Below are positions 46,201 through 54,158 of a stretch of 64,000 nucleotides of DNA, piece after piece (within the stretch, counting starts at the first letter, position 1; every line of letters begins with the position of its first letter). The notes under the pieces were generated by a model. It had not been told where the DNA came from. It searched no databases and was given only the letters and a program-made list of their open reading frames with translations. Origin of the DNA: an uncultured Lentisphaeria bacterium. GTDB taxonomy: Bacteria > Verrucomicrobiota > Lentisphaeria > Victivallales > UBA1829. The translations under genes and the position numbers were made by a program. The stretch is taken from positions 1 through 64,000 of the forward strand of contig CAJKAR010000021.1 in NCBI GenBank assembly GCA_905197955.1, given 5' to 3'.

Positions 46201-46366
46201 GGCACGTCTCCGCCTGCACGTCGATTCCTGTACGCGACTTCACCATCGGCAGCCAGACATTCCGGATCATCAGAGAAGAAAGCAGCCCATGATACAACAG
46301 CAGAAGCAGCAGAAGGAACGCCGCGACGATCGCGATCCTGAGCCTGAACTTTTTGGAAAGAGCCAT
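43262..46366 (-). CDS. AsmA-family-like envelope protein
   Basis: The protein of about 1034 residues has one N-terminal membrane helix (FRLRIAIVAAFLLLLLLLYH, about 6-25) and a very long, mostly beta-rich periplasmic body with repeated strand-rich units. Near the C-terminus it has the AsmA-like pattern (TGTLSSVDLKMEGKGVTPQN, LKGSVKASTADLSF, GGLDLAASLNLGILVIPMKI, GGTLSGPKPDFKEFL). Such proteins form bridges for phospholipid movement between membranes. The ATG at 46366 has GGGAG upstream and places the membrane helix next to the start; the frame is open to 46417. A Pro/Ser/Ala-rich linker lies at about 720-750. It lies between a zinc-ribbon gene and an SGNH gene in one unit. Confidence 0.75.
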   Translation of the reverse strand: MALSKKFRLRIAIVAAFLLLLLLLYHGLLSSLMIRNVWLPMVKSRTGIDVQAETCRISLFSSPTFYAENAALKTPQMKVAAKNLTLSANPVGFLFSRKLTVSELRGSGFVIEYAHPGKSVTPAGPANDPLPGTRSSSQPKREETLPTAVPEEKKDSLNIAIQKVELTDSSLLIRDAQGGSYEFSGLSIFCSDLFPAGRASIRFESAFRMESEQMEIARTPVSGNARVDFVSDSLIPSGIEAEFSSGTMTLSGKRINPLGAAFSMRLNAGWNGEQILVRSSSLRLKDGAGTEVLKADLSGGILWKTLSGRLSASLKTTPSALLDSLIRAYTGKTWKNAVLTANVTASVAEAGDAIVAEGNADLSADSLFEEIRSIGSRFSFRAMRRENGLEWKTLQFHLRDGSGKLNLSAWTSPDFSWLCDFREKTLTGSGTLELQTANLNLPRIAGLLELQKRFPVKSGLFSLALKAKPTGKQMALTGKASLNEFLVSAKDEGTVLPMDLSSTFSMHAMMNPPGVVLDSCRLTGMVQRKKFLSADLRCSAPDLKTGFPISAELFLSELNEQVLGVLPFPFLRNGKIRAFKTEMNVKWERGERDVQTLSLSGTVDGLSIAGAEQPLELALGSRLSLAEDRMRLDALSLTASEQHRDFLDLNLSGNVEPEAAQDGGRNRFLLASKFIDAAKLQNLALLLKNGDESSAVSANGGVLSTPSAGPSQSPAGGAGAVSHPAPVVPPKEPAPLDFSAWQGILEFALEKIQYTDDVVLSLHGPLEIDGSRIAAEALKLTANGAPVNLRFALDAGFADGYEYALAFSMKNLLLPPLIKAAMKGRDQGVTGTLSSVDLKMEGKGVTPQNFKKNLKGSVKASTADLSFPAPSADVIDALNLLFIPLDAVPDLTESLNLDALTGDLKTLSDNVSGILDGSKNVEFERGTMDVSVSDGIVILNKFLFEGGTLKSESVAGKVNLLTGGLDLAASLNLGILVIPMKIGGTLSGPKPDFKEFLVQFAEKNVENLLDPDNIENTIQNVDSILQLFRRKKKK

Positions 46367-46379
46367 ACCCGTCTCCCGG

Positions 46380-46628
46380 TTACTGCGGCTTGACAAACAG
46401 GGGGAATTCGGTAGCATTCACACTTCCGCCGCACAAGGGACACGTTTCCGGCAGAACCGAAACAGCGCGTCCGAGTTTCGGAGCTGCGGGATTGTCCGGG
46501 ATTTCCCCGTCGAATAGAGTCACGAACTCATGCCATGGGCACGCGGTGCATTTGACGTTGAAAACACGGACCGTTTTACTCTGTTTCAGCTGTTCCGTGG
46601 GAGACGGACGATTTGTTTTGATAGCCAT
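46380..46628 (-). CDS. Small zinc-ribbon protein
   Basis: The 82-residue protein has a CTAC pair (about residues 27-30) and a CPLC pair (about 63-66), a typical four-cysteine zinc ribbon, with a basic start. I do not recognise a named family. It is the first gene of the unit leading to the AsmA-like and SGNH genes, 13 bases upstream of the former. A GAGGTG site precedes the ATG at good spacing. Its role may be regulatory or structural; the sequence does not tell. Confidence 0.65.
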   Translation of the reverse strand: MAIKTNRPSPTEQLKQSKTVRVFNVKCTACPWHEFVTLFDGEIPDNPAAPKLGRAVSVLPETCPLCGGSVNATEFPLFVKPQ

Positions 46629-47146
46629 TCATCACCTCTTTTTCCTTAAATTCCGGGAGATAAGATAAGCAGGGAAACGGATTATTTCAACAAAAAAAAG
46701 ATTTTTTTTCCAAGATTGCTTGTATTTGAAAAATGGCAGTGTATTATAGTCGATGTTGTTGAATTCCAGGCAATAACTGTTTATCAGGATTGTTGCCGGT
46801 TTTTCAGCGGTTTCATTTTTCGGGGAGAACCGGAAGAATGAATGTGCAGACCGGTTGTGTCTATGAAATAAAAATAGTTGATTGTAGTTTGTTGATGTCT
46901 GTTAATCCGCATTGAATCATATCCATTACGGTTGATTTCCACCAGCACGTTCGAAATCTGAAACATTGCACGCAAAATACATTCACACTGTCTTTATTCG
47001 AGCGCATCGGGTTTGCCCGCGGAATGTTTCATGATCGGTCCGGACGCGGTATGATCCTCCTGCGCCGGAGTCGTTCGGATATCATCAGCAACGGCAGAGA
47101 AATCGAGGATAAAAAAAGGGCCAAGGGGTCCGGAAAAGGTTACAGA
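46629..47146. other. 518-bp gap with possible promoter and no clear gene
   Basis: A weak promoter-like pair, TTGTAT and TATTAT with a 16-base spacer, lies near 46720-46750 (+). If used, it would give a leader of about 390 bases before the RRM gene at 47147 or a stand-alone RNA. Only short open frames occur (for example 46784-46975 on the minus strand), without a good start signal. I see no known RNA family. Confidence 0.35.
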
Positions 47147-47437
47147 ATGAAAATTTATGTCGGAAACATGCCGTACGCCATGACGGAAGATGAACTCAGA
47201 AGTCTGTTTGAGCAGTACGGGACAGTCGCAAGCGCGAGTCTCGCCATCGACCGCGAAACACGCAGAGTCAGAGGGTTCGGATTCGTGGAAATGCCCGATG
47301 CCGGCGAAGCCAACGCCGCGATCGGCGGACTCAACGGACAGGAACAGGGCGGACGCAGACTCGTTGTCAATGAAGCCCGTCCCCGTGAGGATCGTCCCCG
47401 CGGAGCACGTCCCTTCAACCGCGCACCCCGCGCCTGA
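47147..47437 (+). CDS. RRM-type RNA-binding protein
   Basis: The 96-residue protein is a single RNA-recognition motif: RNP2 as KIYVGNMPY (residues 2-10) and RNP1 as RGFGFVEM (about 43-50), with both aromatic positions kept. A short basic tail rich in Arg and Pro follows. Such proteins bind single-stranded RNA in the cytoplasm and are often induced by cold. The ATG at 47147 is the start of the domain; the frame is open further left without family similarity, and AAAAGG lies upstream. A terminator follows. Confidence 0.9.
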   Translation: MKIYVGNMPYAMTEDELRSLFEQYGTVASASLAIDRETRRVRGFGFVEMPDAGEANAAIGGLNGQEQGGRRLVVNEARPREDRPRGARPFNRAPRA

Positions 47438-47464
47438 CCGCTTCTTCCGCGTCAATTTGATCAG

Positions 47465-47498
47465 AACGGCACCGTTTTCCGAACGGTGCCGTTTTTTT
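47465..47498 (+). terminator. Terminator after the RRM gene
   Basis: Eleven-pair stem aacggcaccgt (47465-47475) / acggtgccgtt (47483-47493), then seven T. Confidence 0.92.
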
Positions 47499-47618
47499 GT
47501 TCCCCTCCGGCTGCTCAAAGATTCATGAGAAACCAATCAAATCTTCATTGAAAAAAAACAATCCGCTTTTATATTCTTTAATCAAATCAATTTCATTGAA
47601 ACTCAGGAGAACGACACT

Positions 47619-48824
47619 ATGGCACGAACATCCATGATTCTGCGAACTGCCGGCGCAGCAATGTTTCTTTTTGCAATGCATCTCTCGCTCCACGCGGCGG
47701 ATGCGGCATGGGAGATCAAGGGGACATATCCGGCTCCGCCGCCGGTGGATGCGGCGAAACTTGCGAAGGCTCCCCGGACAGGCACACCCCGCAACATCAT
47801 TCTTCTCATTGGAGACGGCATGGGGCAAGGCGCTTTGACCCTGGCCTCCCTGTATGCCTACGGAGCGCCGGGAAAACTCACGCTCGACCAGTTTCCGGTC
47901 TGCGGACTGGCCCGGACCGCCTCGGCGAACAGCACCGTCACCGATTCCGCCGCGAGCGGCACCGCTCTTGCCGGCGGCTACAAAACCAACAACGGAATGA
48001 TCGGGAAGACCCCCGATAAAGTCTCCCGGAAAAGTTTTGCCGCTCTTGCCCGGGAATCCGGCAGAAGCATCGGCATCATGACAACGGATGCCCTGACCGG
48101 AGCCACGCCTGCCGCGTTTCTGGCCCATGCGGATCATCGAAGCCAGGCGGAAAAAATCGCCGCCGATCTCTCCGCCGCCGGGAGCATGATTCTCATCGGA
48201 TCCGATCCGAAGCCGTTTCTCCCGAAAAAGGACGGCGGACGCAGAGCCGACAACCGCAATCTTCTCGCCGAACTCCAAAAAGCCGGATATCGGGAGGCCG
48301 CCACCCCCGAAGCCTTGAAACAACTTCCCGCAAACATCCCCGCTTACGGCTTTGTTCCCGACTGGAGCAACACCACCCTTCTCTCCCGCTTTGCCTCTGC
48401 CGCATTTGAAAAACTGAACGCAAATCCCAAAGGCTTCTTTCTCATGATCGAAGGACATTATCCGGACAAGGGCGGACATGGGAACAATCCGGATTACAGT
48501 GTCAATGGAGTTCTCATGAACAATTTCCTGGCGAAAGCGGCTCTCGATTTTGCCCTGCAGCATCCGGATACTCTGGTTGTCGTCACGGCGGATCATGAAA
48601 CCGGCGGCATCAGCGCGGCTCCGAACAAAGCGAATCCGCGCAAACCGCATATTCACTATATGACGAAAAACCATACCGGAGCACCGGTCGGGATTTATGC
48701 ATTCGGTCCCGGAGCAGACCGCTTCAATGCAGTTATCGAAAACACGGATATTCCGAAAACCTTTGCGGATTTCTGGCGCATCAAACTGGATCTGCCGGAA
48801 AAGGAGATCCCGCCCAAACGCTGA
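47619..48824 (+). CDS. Alkaline phosphatase, exported
   Basis: A signal peptide (about 1-26) leads a metal-dependent phosphatase. It has GDGMG (D66), the phosphoserine site TDSAAS (S110), a metal site EGHYPDKGGHGNN (normally EGGRIDHAGH; Asp and second His are kept, His replaces Gly) and TADHETGG near residue 328. The enzyme hydrolyses phosphomonoesters in the periplasm using zinc and magnesium. Length (401) is normal. CAGGAGA precedes the ATG. It is transcribed alone and ends at a shared terminator with the convergent mutarotase gene. Confidence 0.92.
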   Translation: MARTSMILRTAGAAMFLFAMHLSLHAADAAWEIKGTYPAPPPVDAAKLAKAPRTGTPRNIILLIGDGMGQGALTLASLYAYGAPGKLTLDQFPVCGLARTASANSTVTDSAASGTALAGGYKTNNGMIGKTPDKVSRKSFAALARESGRSIGIMTTDALTGATPAAFLAHADHRSQAEKIAADLSAAGSMILIGSDPKPFLPKKDGGRRADNRNLLAELQKAGYREAATPEALKQLPANIPAYGFVPDWSNTTLLSRFASAAFEKLNANPKGFFLMIEGHYPDKGGHGNNPDYSVNGVLMNNFLAKAALDFALQHPDTLVVVTADHETGGISAAPNKANPRKPHIHYMTKNHTGAPVGIYAFGPGADRFNAVIENTDIPKTFADFWRIKLDLPEKEIPPKR

Positions 48825-48841
48825 CGCTTGTCGGAAAAGAG

Positions 48842-48885
48842 AGAAAAAAAACGGCGTTCCGGTCTCTGCCGCGAACGCCGTTTTT
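48842..48885. terminator. Bidirectional terminator between alkaline phosphatase and mutarotase genes
   Basis: Stem aaacggcgttc (48849-48859) / gaacgccgttt (48873-48883) with A-run on the left and T-run on the right, so it can serve both convergent genes. Confidence 0.9.
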
Positions 48886-48905
48886 CTGTTTGAATTGAAG
48901 CGGAA

Positions 48906-49730
48906 TCAGACAAGAGAAATGATCGTTTTCAGTGTCTGTTTCTCTCCGGCCTTCAGAATGCGGAAGTCGTTGCCGACATTCGCCGATTCAATGCAGACCA
49001 TCCCATTGTATTCACGATCACCGAAATCAGGAAGACGGCGAGACTTGGCAACCCAGGGATTCCAGACAACGGTTGACATGGATCCCTCCTTCGCCACATG
49101 AATCTTCTTTTCATAGGCGGGATCGTCGATGATGCACTCGGCAGCGGAGTGATCGTAAATGCGGTCGGTTTCCGCGCGGAAGTCGATGGGGCCGTCCTGA
49201 TGATGACGGGTCGAGTTCAGCGTATCAATATACTCCGCTCCGTCAAGTCCGAGAATCCGGATCGAGCTGATGTTGGAAATTCCGAAATAGGAGTGAAGCG
49301 CCTGCGTCAGCCGGAAGTCATCGGGACCGAGATTCGTAGTTGTCAGCTCCACGGTCAGTTTATCCGCCACCGTGACGGTCACATCCGCGATCAGATTCTC
49401 ATACGCGAATGCCTCGAATTTCACCACCGTTTCAGCCGCCTCGGAAGCACTCTCCTTGAGTGCCCACTCGTTGATGCGCGCCACTCCGTGAGCCGGCTCC
49501 TGTGCAGGGCCGAACCAGGGCCAGCAGACAGGAATTCCTCCGCGGATCGGTTTTCCCGGTTCCGCCCAGCTCTCTTCGGAGAGCCAGAGCACTTCCCGTT
49601 CCCCCGCGGGCCGATAGGAGAGCACATGAGCGCCATGCAGAGCGATTTTCGCTTCGGCGGCATCGTTCCGGATCTGGAGGATCGGAAGATTCTTCCACGT
49701 CTCAAGTTTCAAAGATGATGTTTCTGTCAT
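48906..49730 (-). CDS. D-hexose-6-phosphate mutarotase (YeaD-type)
   Basis: The 274-residue beta-sandwich enzyme interconverts alpha and beta anomers of hexose-6-phosphates in the cytoplasm. It has the conserved start (ALHGAHVLSYRPAGEREVLW), PIRGGIPVCWPWFGP, PAHGVAR with the catalytic His, QALHSYFGISNISSI, and a late NPWVAKSRRLPDFGDREYN. Length and motif spacing match the YeaD group of the aldose-1-epimerase superfamily. AAGGGG precedes the ATG. It is transcribed divergently from metH. Confidence 0.92.
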   Translation of the reverse strand: MTETSSLKLETWKNLPILQIRNDAAEAKIALHGAHVLSYRPAGEREVLWLSEESWAEPGKPIRGGIPVCWPWFGPAQEPAHGVARINEWALKESASEAAETVVKFEAFAYENLIADVTVTVADKLTVELTTTNLGPDDFRLTQALHSYFGISNISSIRILGLDGAEYIDTLNSTRHHQDGPIDFRAETDRIYDHSAAECIIDDPAYEKKIHVAKEGSMSTVVWNPWVAKSRRLPDFGDREYNGMVCIESANVGNDFRILKAGEKQTLKTIISLV

Positions 49731-49763
49731 AATTTTCCCCTTCTTTCCGATTGAAAATTTCTC

Positions 49764-49794
49764 TTGACAGAATATAGTAGTTCGTTCGTATTAT
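49764..49794 (+). promoter_or_regulatory. Possible metH promoter
   Basis: TTGACA (49764-49769) and TATTAT (49789-49794) with a 19-base spacer, 22 bases before the metH ATG. The spacer is longer than ideal. No cobalamin or SAM riboswitch fits in this 86-base region. Confidence 0.5.
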
Positions 49795-49816
49795 TCAACG
49801 GAAAAGGCGACCGAAT

Positions 49817-52800
49817 ATGACAAAAAATCGTAAAAATATCCGAGACCTCCTCAAAAAACGCATTCTTGTGCTCGACGGAGCCATGGGAACCATGCTCCAG
49901 GCACAGGGGCTGACCGACTCCGATTTCAACTGCGGCGTCTTCGCGAATCATCCAACGCCCCTCAAGGGAGATAACGACGTACTCTGCATCACCCGTCCCG
50001 ACGCGGTCAAGGCCGTTCACAAAGCCTATCTCGACGCGGGAGCGGATATCATCGAGACCAACACCTTCAATTCCAACGCGATCTCCCAGGCCGAATACGG
50101 TCTTCAGGACCGCGTCTATGAACTGGCATACGCCGGAGCGAAAATCGCGCGGGAAGCCGCCGATGAAGCCGAAGCGGCAACTCCGGACAAACCCCGTTTT
50201 GTCGCAGGAAGCATGGGGCCGACCGGACGGACCGCCTCCATGTCGCCTTCCGTCGATGACCCTGCCTCACGAAATGTCACCTTCGACGAGCTCGCCGAAA
50301 CCTATCAGCTTCAGGCAGAAGCGCTGATCGACGGCGGAGCGGATCTGCTTCTCGTCGAAACCATTTTCGATACTCTCAACGCCAAAGCCGCCGTCTACGG
50401 CATTCAGAAGGCGATGGGAACCCGGAGCATCCGCATTCCGGTCATGCTCTCCGCAACCCTCAGCGATGCCAGCGGGCGCATGCTCGCCGGGCAAAGTGCG
50501 GAAGCATTTCTGATTTCCGTTCTGCATACGGAGGAGCTGCTTTCGGTCGGATTCAACTGTGCGCTCGGGGCCGAAGAGATGCGTCCGCATCTGGCGGAGC
50601 TTGCGGCAAAAGCGCCGAGCCTTGTCAGCGCCCACCCGAATGCAGGATTGCCCGATATCTTCGGAAAATATGCGCAGACTCCGGAACGGATGGGAAGCAT
50701 CATCCGGGAATTTGCGGAAAGCGGACTCATCAACATTGTCGGCGGCTGCTGCGGAACCACGCCTGCGCACATTGCAAAAATAGCCGAAGCGGTCGAAGGA
50801 CTCGCGCCGCGCGTGCCGCCTGTTCCGGAGCCGTGCCTGCGTCTTTCCGGACTCGATCCGTTCCGAGCGGGAAAAGAGATGAATTTCATCAATATCGGAG
50901 AACGCACCAATGTGGCTGGCTCGCGTAAGTTTCTGAATCTGATCAAGGCGGGCAATCTGCCGGAGGCAATGGCTGTGGCGCGGCATCAGATTGAAAACGG
51001 GGCGTCCATCATCGACGTCAACATGGACGACGCCATGCTCGACTCCCCCGCCGCGATGAAACGTTTTCTTCTTTATCTAGCCTCGGAACCGGAGATCGCG
51101 CGTGTGCCGGTGATGGTGGATTCCTCCAACTGGGAGGTTGTCAAAACCGCGCTGCGGTGTCTTCAGGGAAAAAGCATCGTCAACTCCATCAGTCTGAAGG
51201 AGGGCGAGGAGGCGTTTCTCGAAAAGGCAAAGGAGATTCACCGTCTCGGAGCGGCAATTCTGGTCATGGCCTTCGACGAGAACGGACAGGCGGATACCCT
51301 CCCCCGCAGAATCGACGTCTGCAAACGCTCCTATGACCTGCTGACCCGGAAAGCCGGAATCGCTCCCGAAGACATCGTCTTCGATCCGAACATCTTCGCC
51401 ATCGCAACCGGAATGAAGGAGCACGATCATTATGCGGTCGATTTCATCGAAGCGGTCCGGTACATCCATAAGAACATGCCGCTCTGCGGGATCAGCGGAG
51501 GGGTCAGCAATGTCTCCTTCTCGTTCCGGGGGAACGATGTGGTCCGCGGTGCGCTCCACACGGTTTTTCTGAAACACGCCATCGAAGCCGGCATGACGAT
51601 GGGGATTGTCAATGCCGCTCAGCTCGGTGTTTACGAGGATCTGGATCCGCAGCTCCGGGCAGCGGCGGAAGCGGTTGTCCTGAACACCGATCCGGCGGCA
51701 GCTGAAAAACTCATTGAGATCGCATCGGGGCTGAAAACGGAGGCAAAACAGAGTGCTTCCGTCGAAGAGTGGCGCAGCAAACCGCTACCGGAACGCATCG
51801 CGGATTCGCTTGTCAAAGGCGACGACTCCCATGTGCAGGAAGATATGGCGGAAGCGCTGAACACCTATCCATCACCGATGAAAATTGTCGAAGGGCCTCT
51901 CATGGACGGCATGGCAAAAGTCGGCGAGCTCTTCTCCTCCGGACGCATGTTTCTGCCCCAGGTGGTCAAAAGTGCCCGCGTGATGAAACGCTCCGTGGCG
52001 GAGCTGATGCCGGCGATCGAACAGGCGAAAGGCTCAGGCGGAGCGGCACGCTCTCCCGTGGTCGTGCTGGCGACCGTCAAAGGCGATGTGCACGACATTG
52101 GAAAAAACATTGTCTCCGTAGTACTCCAGTGCAACAACTGCAATGTGATTGATCTCGGCGTCATGGTTCCCTGCCGGACGATCGTCGATGCGGCGGAGGA
52201 GCACCATGCCGATTTCATCGGACTGAGCGGACTCATCACGCCCTCGCTGGAAGAGATGATCCATGTGGTTGCCGAACTCGAACGGCGCGGACTTCGGATT
52301 CCGGTTCTGGTCGGAGGAGCCGCCACATCGAAACTGCATACGGCTCTGAAAATTCAGCCGTCGTATTCGGGAGCGGTCATTTACACGCGCGACGCATCCG
52401 CGCTGGTTCCGGTAGTCGGCGCTCTGATGAACCCCGACAAACGCGCGCAGTTCCTCGATACATTGCGTGCCGAATACGCGGAACTCACCGATGCCGTCGA
52501 ACATCGCAGGGAAGCTATCGTTCCCATCGCAGAAGCAAGAAAACGAGCCGTCAGACACCCCTGGAAGAACGAACCGCCCGCGCAGGAGGGACTTCATGCC
52601 TTCCACCTCACGGTCGAAGAGATGACTCCGTGGCTCGACTGGGAAGGCTTCGCAAAGGCGTGGGATATGCCCCCGCGCGACAGCCGCACACACGATCTTA
52701 TCCGCGAAGCCAAAGAGCTCCTTGCCGCAAGCCGGATGCACGCGGAATGCGTCTGCGGAATCTTTCCAGCCTGCGCGTCCGGGGATGCGATCCGGGTTCT

Positions 52801-53404
52801 CGGCGAGGATGGTGCCCTGCGCAAGCTTCTCCCGACCCTCCGTCAGCAGGGAGAAAAGAGCGAATTTGCCGCACTGGCTGATTTTCTCTCCGAGGAACAC
52901 TCGAACACGCCTGACTGGATCGGTGCACTTGCCGTCTCCGTGCACGGAGCGGAAGAGGAAGCCGCCGCGTTCGTGAAAAACGGCGACGACTATTCCGCGC
53001 TGATGCTGAAATCTCTTGCGAACCGTCTTGCGGAAGCAGCGGCGGAAATTGTCCACGCAAGAATCCGCGAAACATTCTGGGGCTATGAATCCGCACCGCA
53101 TCCGTCCATCGAAGAGATGCTGAAGAACCGGTATCGCGGAATCCGTCCGGCGCCGGGCTATCCGACTCTGCCGGACCATACGCTGAAACGGGAGATTCTC
53201 GATCTGCTGGATGCCGGAAAGGCGTGCGGCATGAGTCTGACGGAAAATTTCATGATGGTTCCGCAGTCATCGGTCTGTGCTCTTGTGCTGGCGAATCCGG
53301 AAGCACGCTGTTTTACCGTCGGGAAAATTGCGGATGACCAGCTGGCGGAGTATGCAAAACTCCGCGGATTTCCAGTCGATGACCTCAAACAATGGATCAG
53401 TTGA
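49817..53404 (+). CDS. metH: Cobalamin-dependent methionine synthase
   Basis: MetH transfers the methyl group of methyltetrahydrofolate to homocysteine through cobalamin. All four modules are present in 1195 residues. They are homocysteine-binding (1-330; VLDGAMGTMLQ, with the zinc-binding FNCALG and GGCCGTTP), folate-binding (about 350-620; NIGERTNVAGSRKF), cobalamin-binding (about 650-880; DVHDIGKN near 756 with the axial His) and the reactivation domain (about 900-1195; EEMTPWLDWEGF, GIRPAPGYPTLPDH). The last means the enzyme can repair itself using AdoMet. Length is close to the E. coli enzyme. The next gene starts 16 bases later. Confidence 0.96.
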   Translation: MTKNRKNIRDLLKKRILVLDGAMGTMLQAQGLTDSDFNCGVFANHPTPLKGDNDVLCITRPDAVKAVHKAYLDAGADIIETNTFNSNAISQAEYGLQDRVYELAYAGAKIAREAADEAEAATPDKPRFVAGSMGPTGRTASMSPSVDDPASRNVTFDELAETYQLQAEALIDGGADLLLVETIFDTLNAKAAVYGIQKAMGTRSIRIPVMLSATLSDASGRMLAGQSAEAFLISVLHTEELLSVGFNCALGAEEMRPHLAELAAKAPSLVSAHPNAGLPDIFGKYAQTPERMGSIIREFAESGLINIVGGCCGTTPAHIAKIAEAVEGLAPRVPPVPEPCLRLSGLDPFRAGKEMNFINIGERTNVAGSRKFLNLIKAGNLPEAMAVARHQIENGASIIDVNMDDAMLDSPAAMKRFLLYLASEPEIARVPVMVDSSNWEVVKTALRCLQGKSIVNSISLKEGEEAFLEKAKEIHRLGAAILVMAFDENGQADTLPRRIDVCKRSYDLLTRKAGIAPEDIVFDPNIFAIATGMKEHDHYAVDFIEAVRYIHKNMPLCGISGGVSNVSFSFRGNDVVRGALHTVFLKHAIEAGMTMGIVNAAQLGVYEDLDPQLRAAAEAVVLNTDPAAAEKLIEIASGLKTEAKQSASVEEWRSKPLPERIADSLVKGDDSHVQEDMAEALNTYPSPMKIVEGPLMDGMAKVGELFSSGRMFLPQVVKSARVMKRSVAELMPAIEQAKGSGGAARSPVVVLATVKGDVHDIGKNIVSVVLQCNNCNVIDLGVMVPCRTIVDAAEEHHADFIGLSGLITPSLEEMIHVVAELERRGLRIPVLVGGAATSKLHTALKIQPSYSGAVIYTRDASALVPVVGALMNPDKRAQFLDTLRAEYAELTDAVEHRREAIVPIAEARKRAVRHPWKNEPPAQEGLHAFHLTVEEMTPWLDWEGFAKAWDMPPRDSRTHDLIREAKELLAASRMHAECVCGIFPACASGDAIRVLGEDGALRKLLPTLRQQGEKSEFAALADFLSEEHSNTPDWIGALAVSVHGAEEEAAAFVKNGDDYSALMLKSLANRLAEAAAEIVHARIRETFWGYESAPHPSIEEMLKNRYRGIRPAPGYPTLPDHTLKREILDLLDAGKACGMSLTENFMMVPQSSVCALVLANPEARCFTVGKIADDQLAEYAKLRGFPVDDLKQWIS

Positions 53405-53420
53405 ATACTTCGGAGCAGAA

Positions 53421-54158
53421 ATGCGGCAGAAAAATAAAAAACAGACTCTGACGGAACAGCTGGTCCGTCAAATTACCGGCTACATCCGGAAAAACAACCT
53501 GAAGAGCGGAGATCCGCTGCCGACCGAATCGGAGATGGTGAAACGGTTCAAGGTCTCCCGCGTCGCACTGCGCGAGGCGTTCTGCTATCTGAAAGGACTG
53601 GGACTGATTGTCTCCCGGCGGGGCAGCTGTCTGCGTGTGGCGAATCCCGGAGTGGCGGATGTCATCGAGGGAGTCATCAGCAAAATCTGTCTGCCGGAAG
53701 CGAACATCGTCAACGAGCTGTTCGAGCTCCGCCGGACTCTGGAGCTGGGCTGCATTGCCGATGCCGTTGAAAATGCGTCGGAAGCCGATCTGCGCGCCAT
53801 CGAAGAGGCACGTCTGGAATTTGAGCGTCTCGCAGCGGAAGAAAAACTCAATCCGACTCTGCTTGACGAAGCGGAAGTCAAATTCCATTATGCGCTGTTT
53901 TCTCCGGCAGGATGTCGGATTCTCGGCGTGGTCATTGCGGCTCTGCGCGAGTTCTTCAATCTGAAGGTCACACAGCCGCAGGATGCCCTCTGGTACAGCC
54001 GGGAAAAACTGAAACAGCTCTGCGAAGAACACCGAAAAATCGCCGAAGCATTTCTAGCCCATTCGCCGGAAGCGGCCTTTTCCGCCGTCCGGAAACACCT
54101 CAACAGCAAAACCTATTCCCAGGTGCCATTCCACTCGGAAGCAGGAGAGAACGCTTGA
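53421..54158 (+). CDS. FadR/GntR-family regulator
   Basis: The 245-residue protein has a GntR winged helix (LTEQLVRQITGYIRKNNLKS, SEMVKRFKVSRVALREAF, then GLIVSRRGSCLRVANPG) and an FCD all-helical effector domain (about 85-235; ELFELRRTLELGCIADAVEN, EVKFHYALF, HRKIAEAFLAHSPEAAFSAV). The latter usually binds a small acid with a metal. The ATG at 53421 has GGAG upstream; the longer open frame runs into metH. It starts 16 bases after metH and overlaps the start of the lipoprotein gene that follows, so it probably controls that gene and the isomerase at 55312 more than metH. Confidence 0.88.
   Translation: MRQKNKKQTLTEQLVRQITGYIRKNNLKSGDPLPTESEMVKRFKVSRVALREAFCYLKGLGLIVSRRGSCLRVANPGVADVIEGVISKICLPEANIVNELFELRRTLELGCIADAVENASEADLRAIEEARLEFERLAAEEKLNPTLLDEAEVKFHYALFSPAGCRILGVVIAALREFFNLKVTQPQDALWYSREKLKQLCEEHRKIAEAFLAHSPEAAFSAVRKHLNSKTYSQVPFHSEAGENA

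Noticed and set aside
44786..46393. 535-codon open frame on the plus strand
   Set aside because: Antisense to the AsmA-like gene; composition is Arg/Gln-rich as expected for a shadow frame.
46784..46975. 63-codon minus-strand frame
   Set aside because: Weak start and no recognisable family; kept only as part of the gap description.
49731..49816. Possible cobalamin or SAM riboswitch before metH
   Set aside because: The region is only 86 bases and contains a promoter; no B12-box or SAM aptamer elements are visible.
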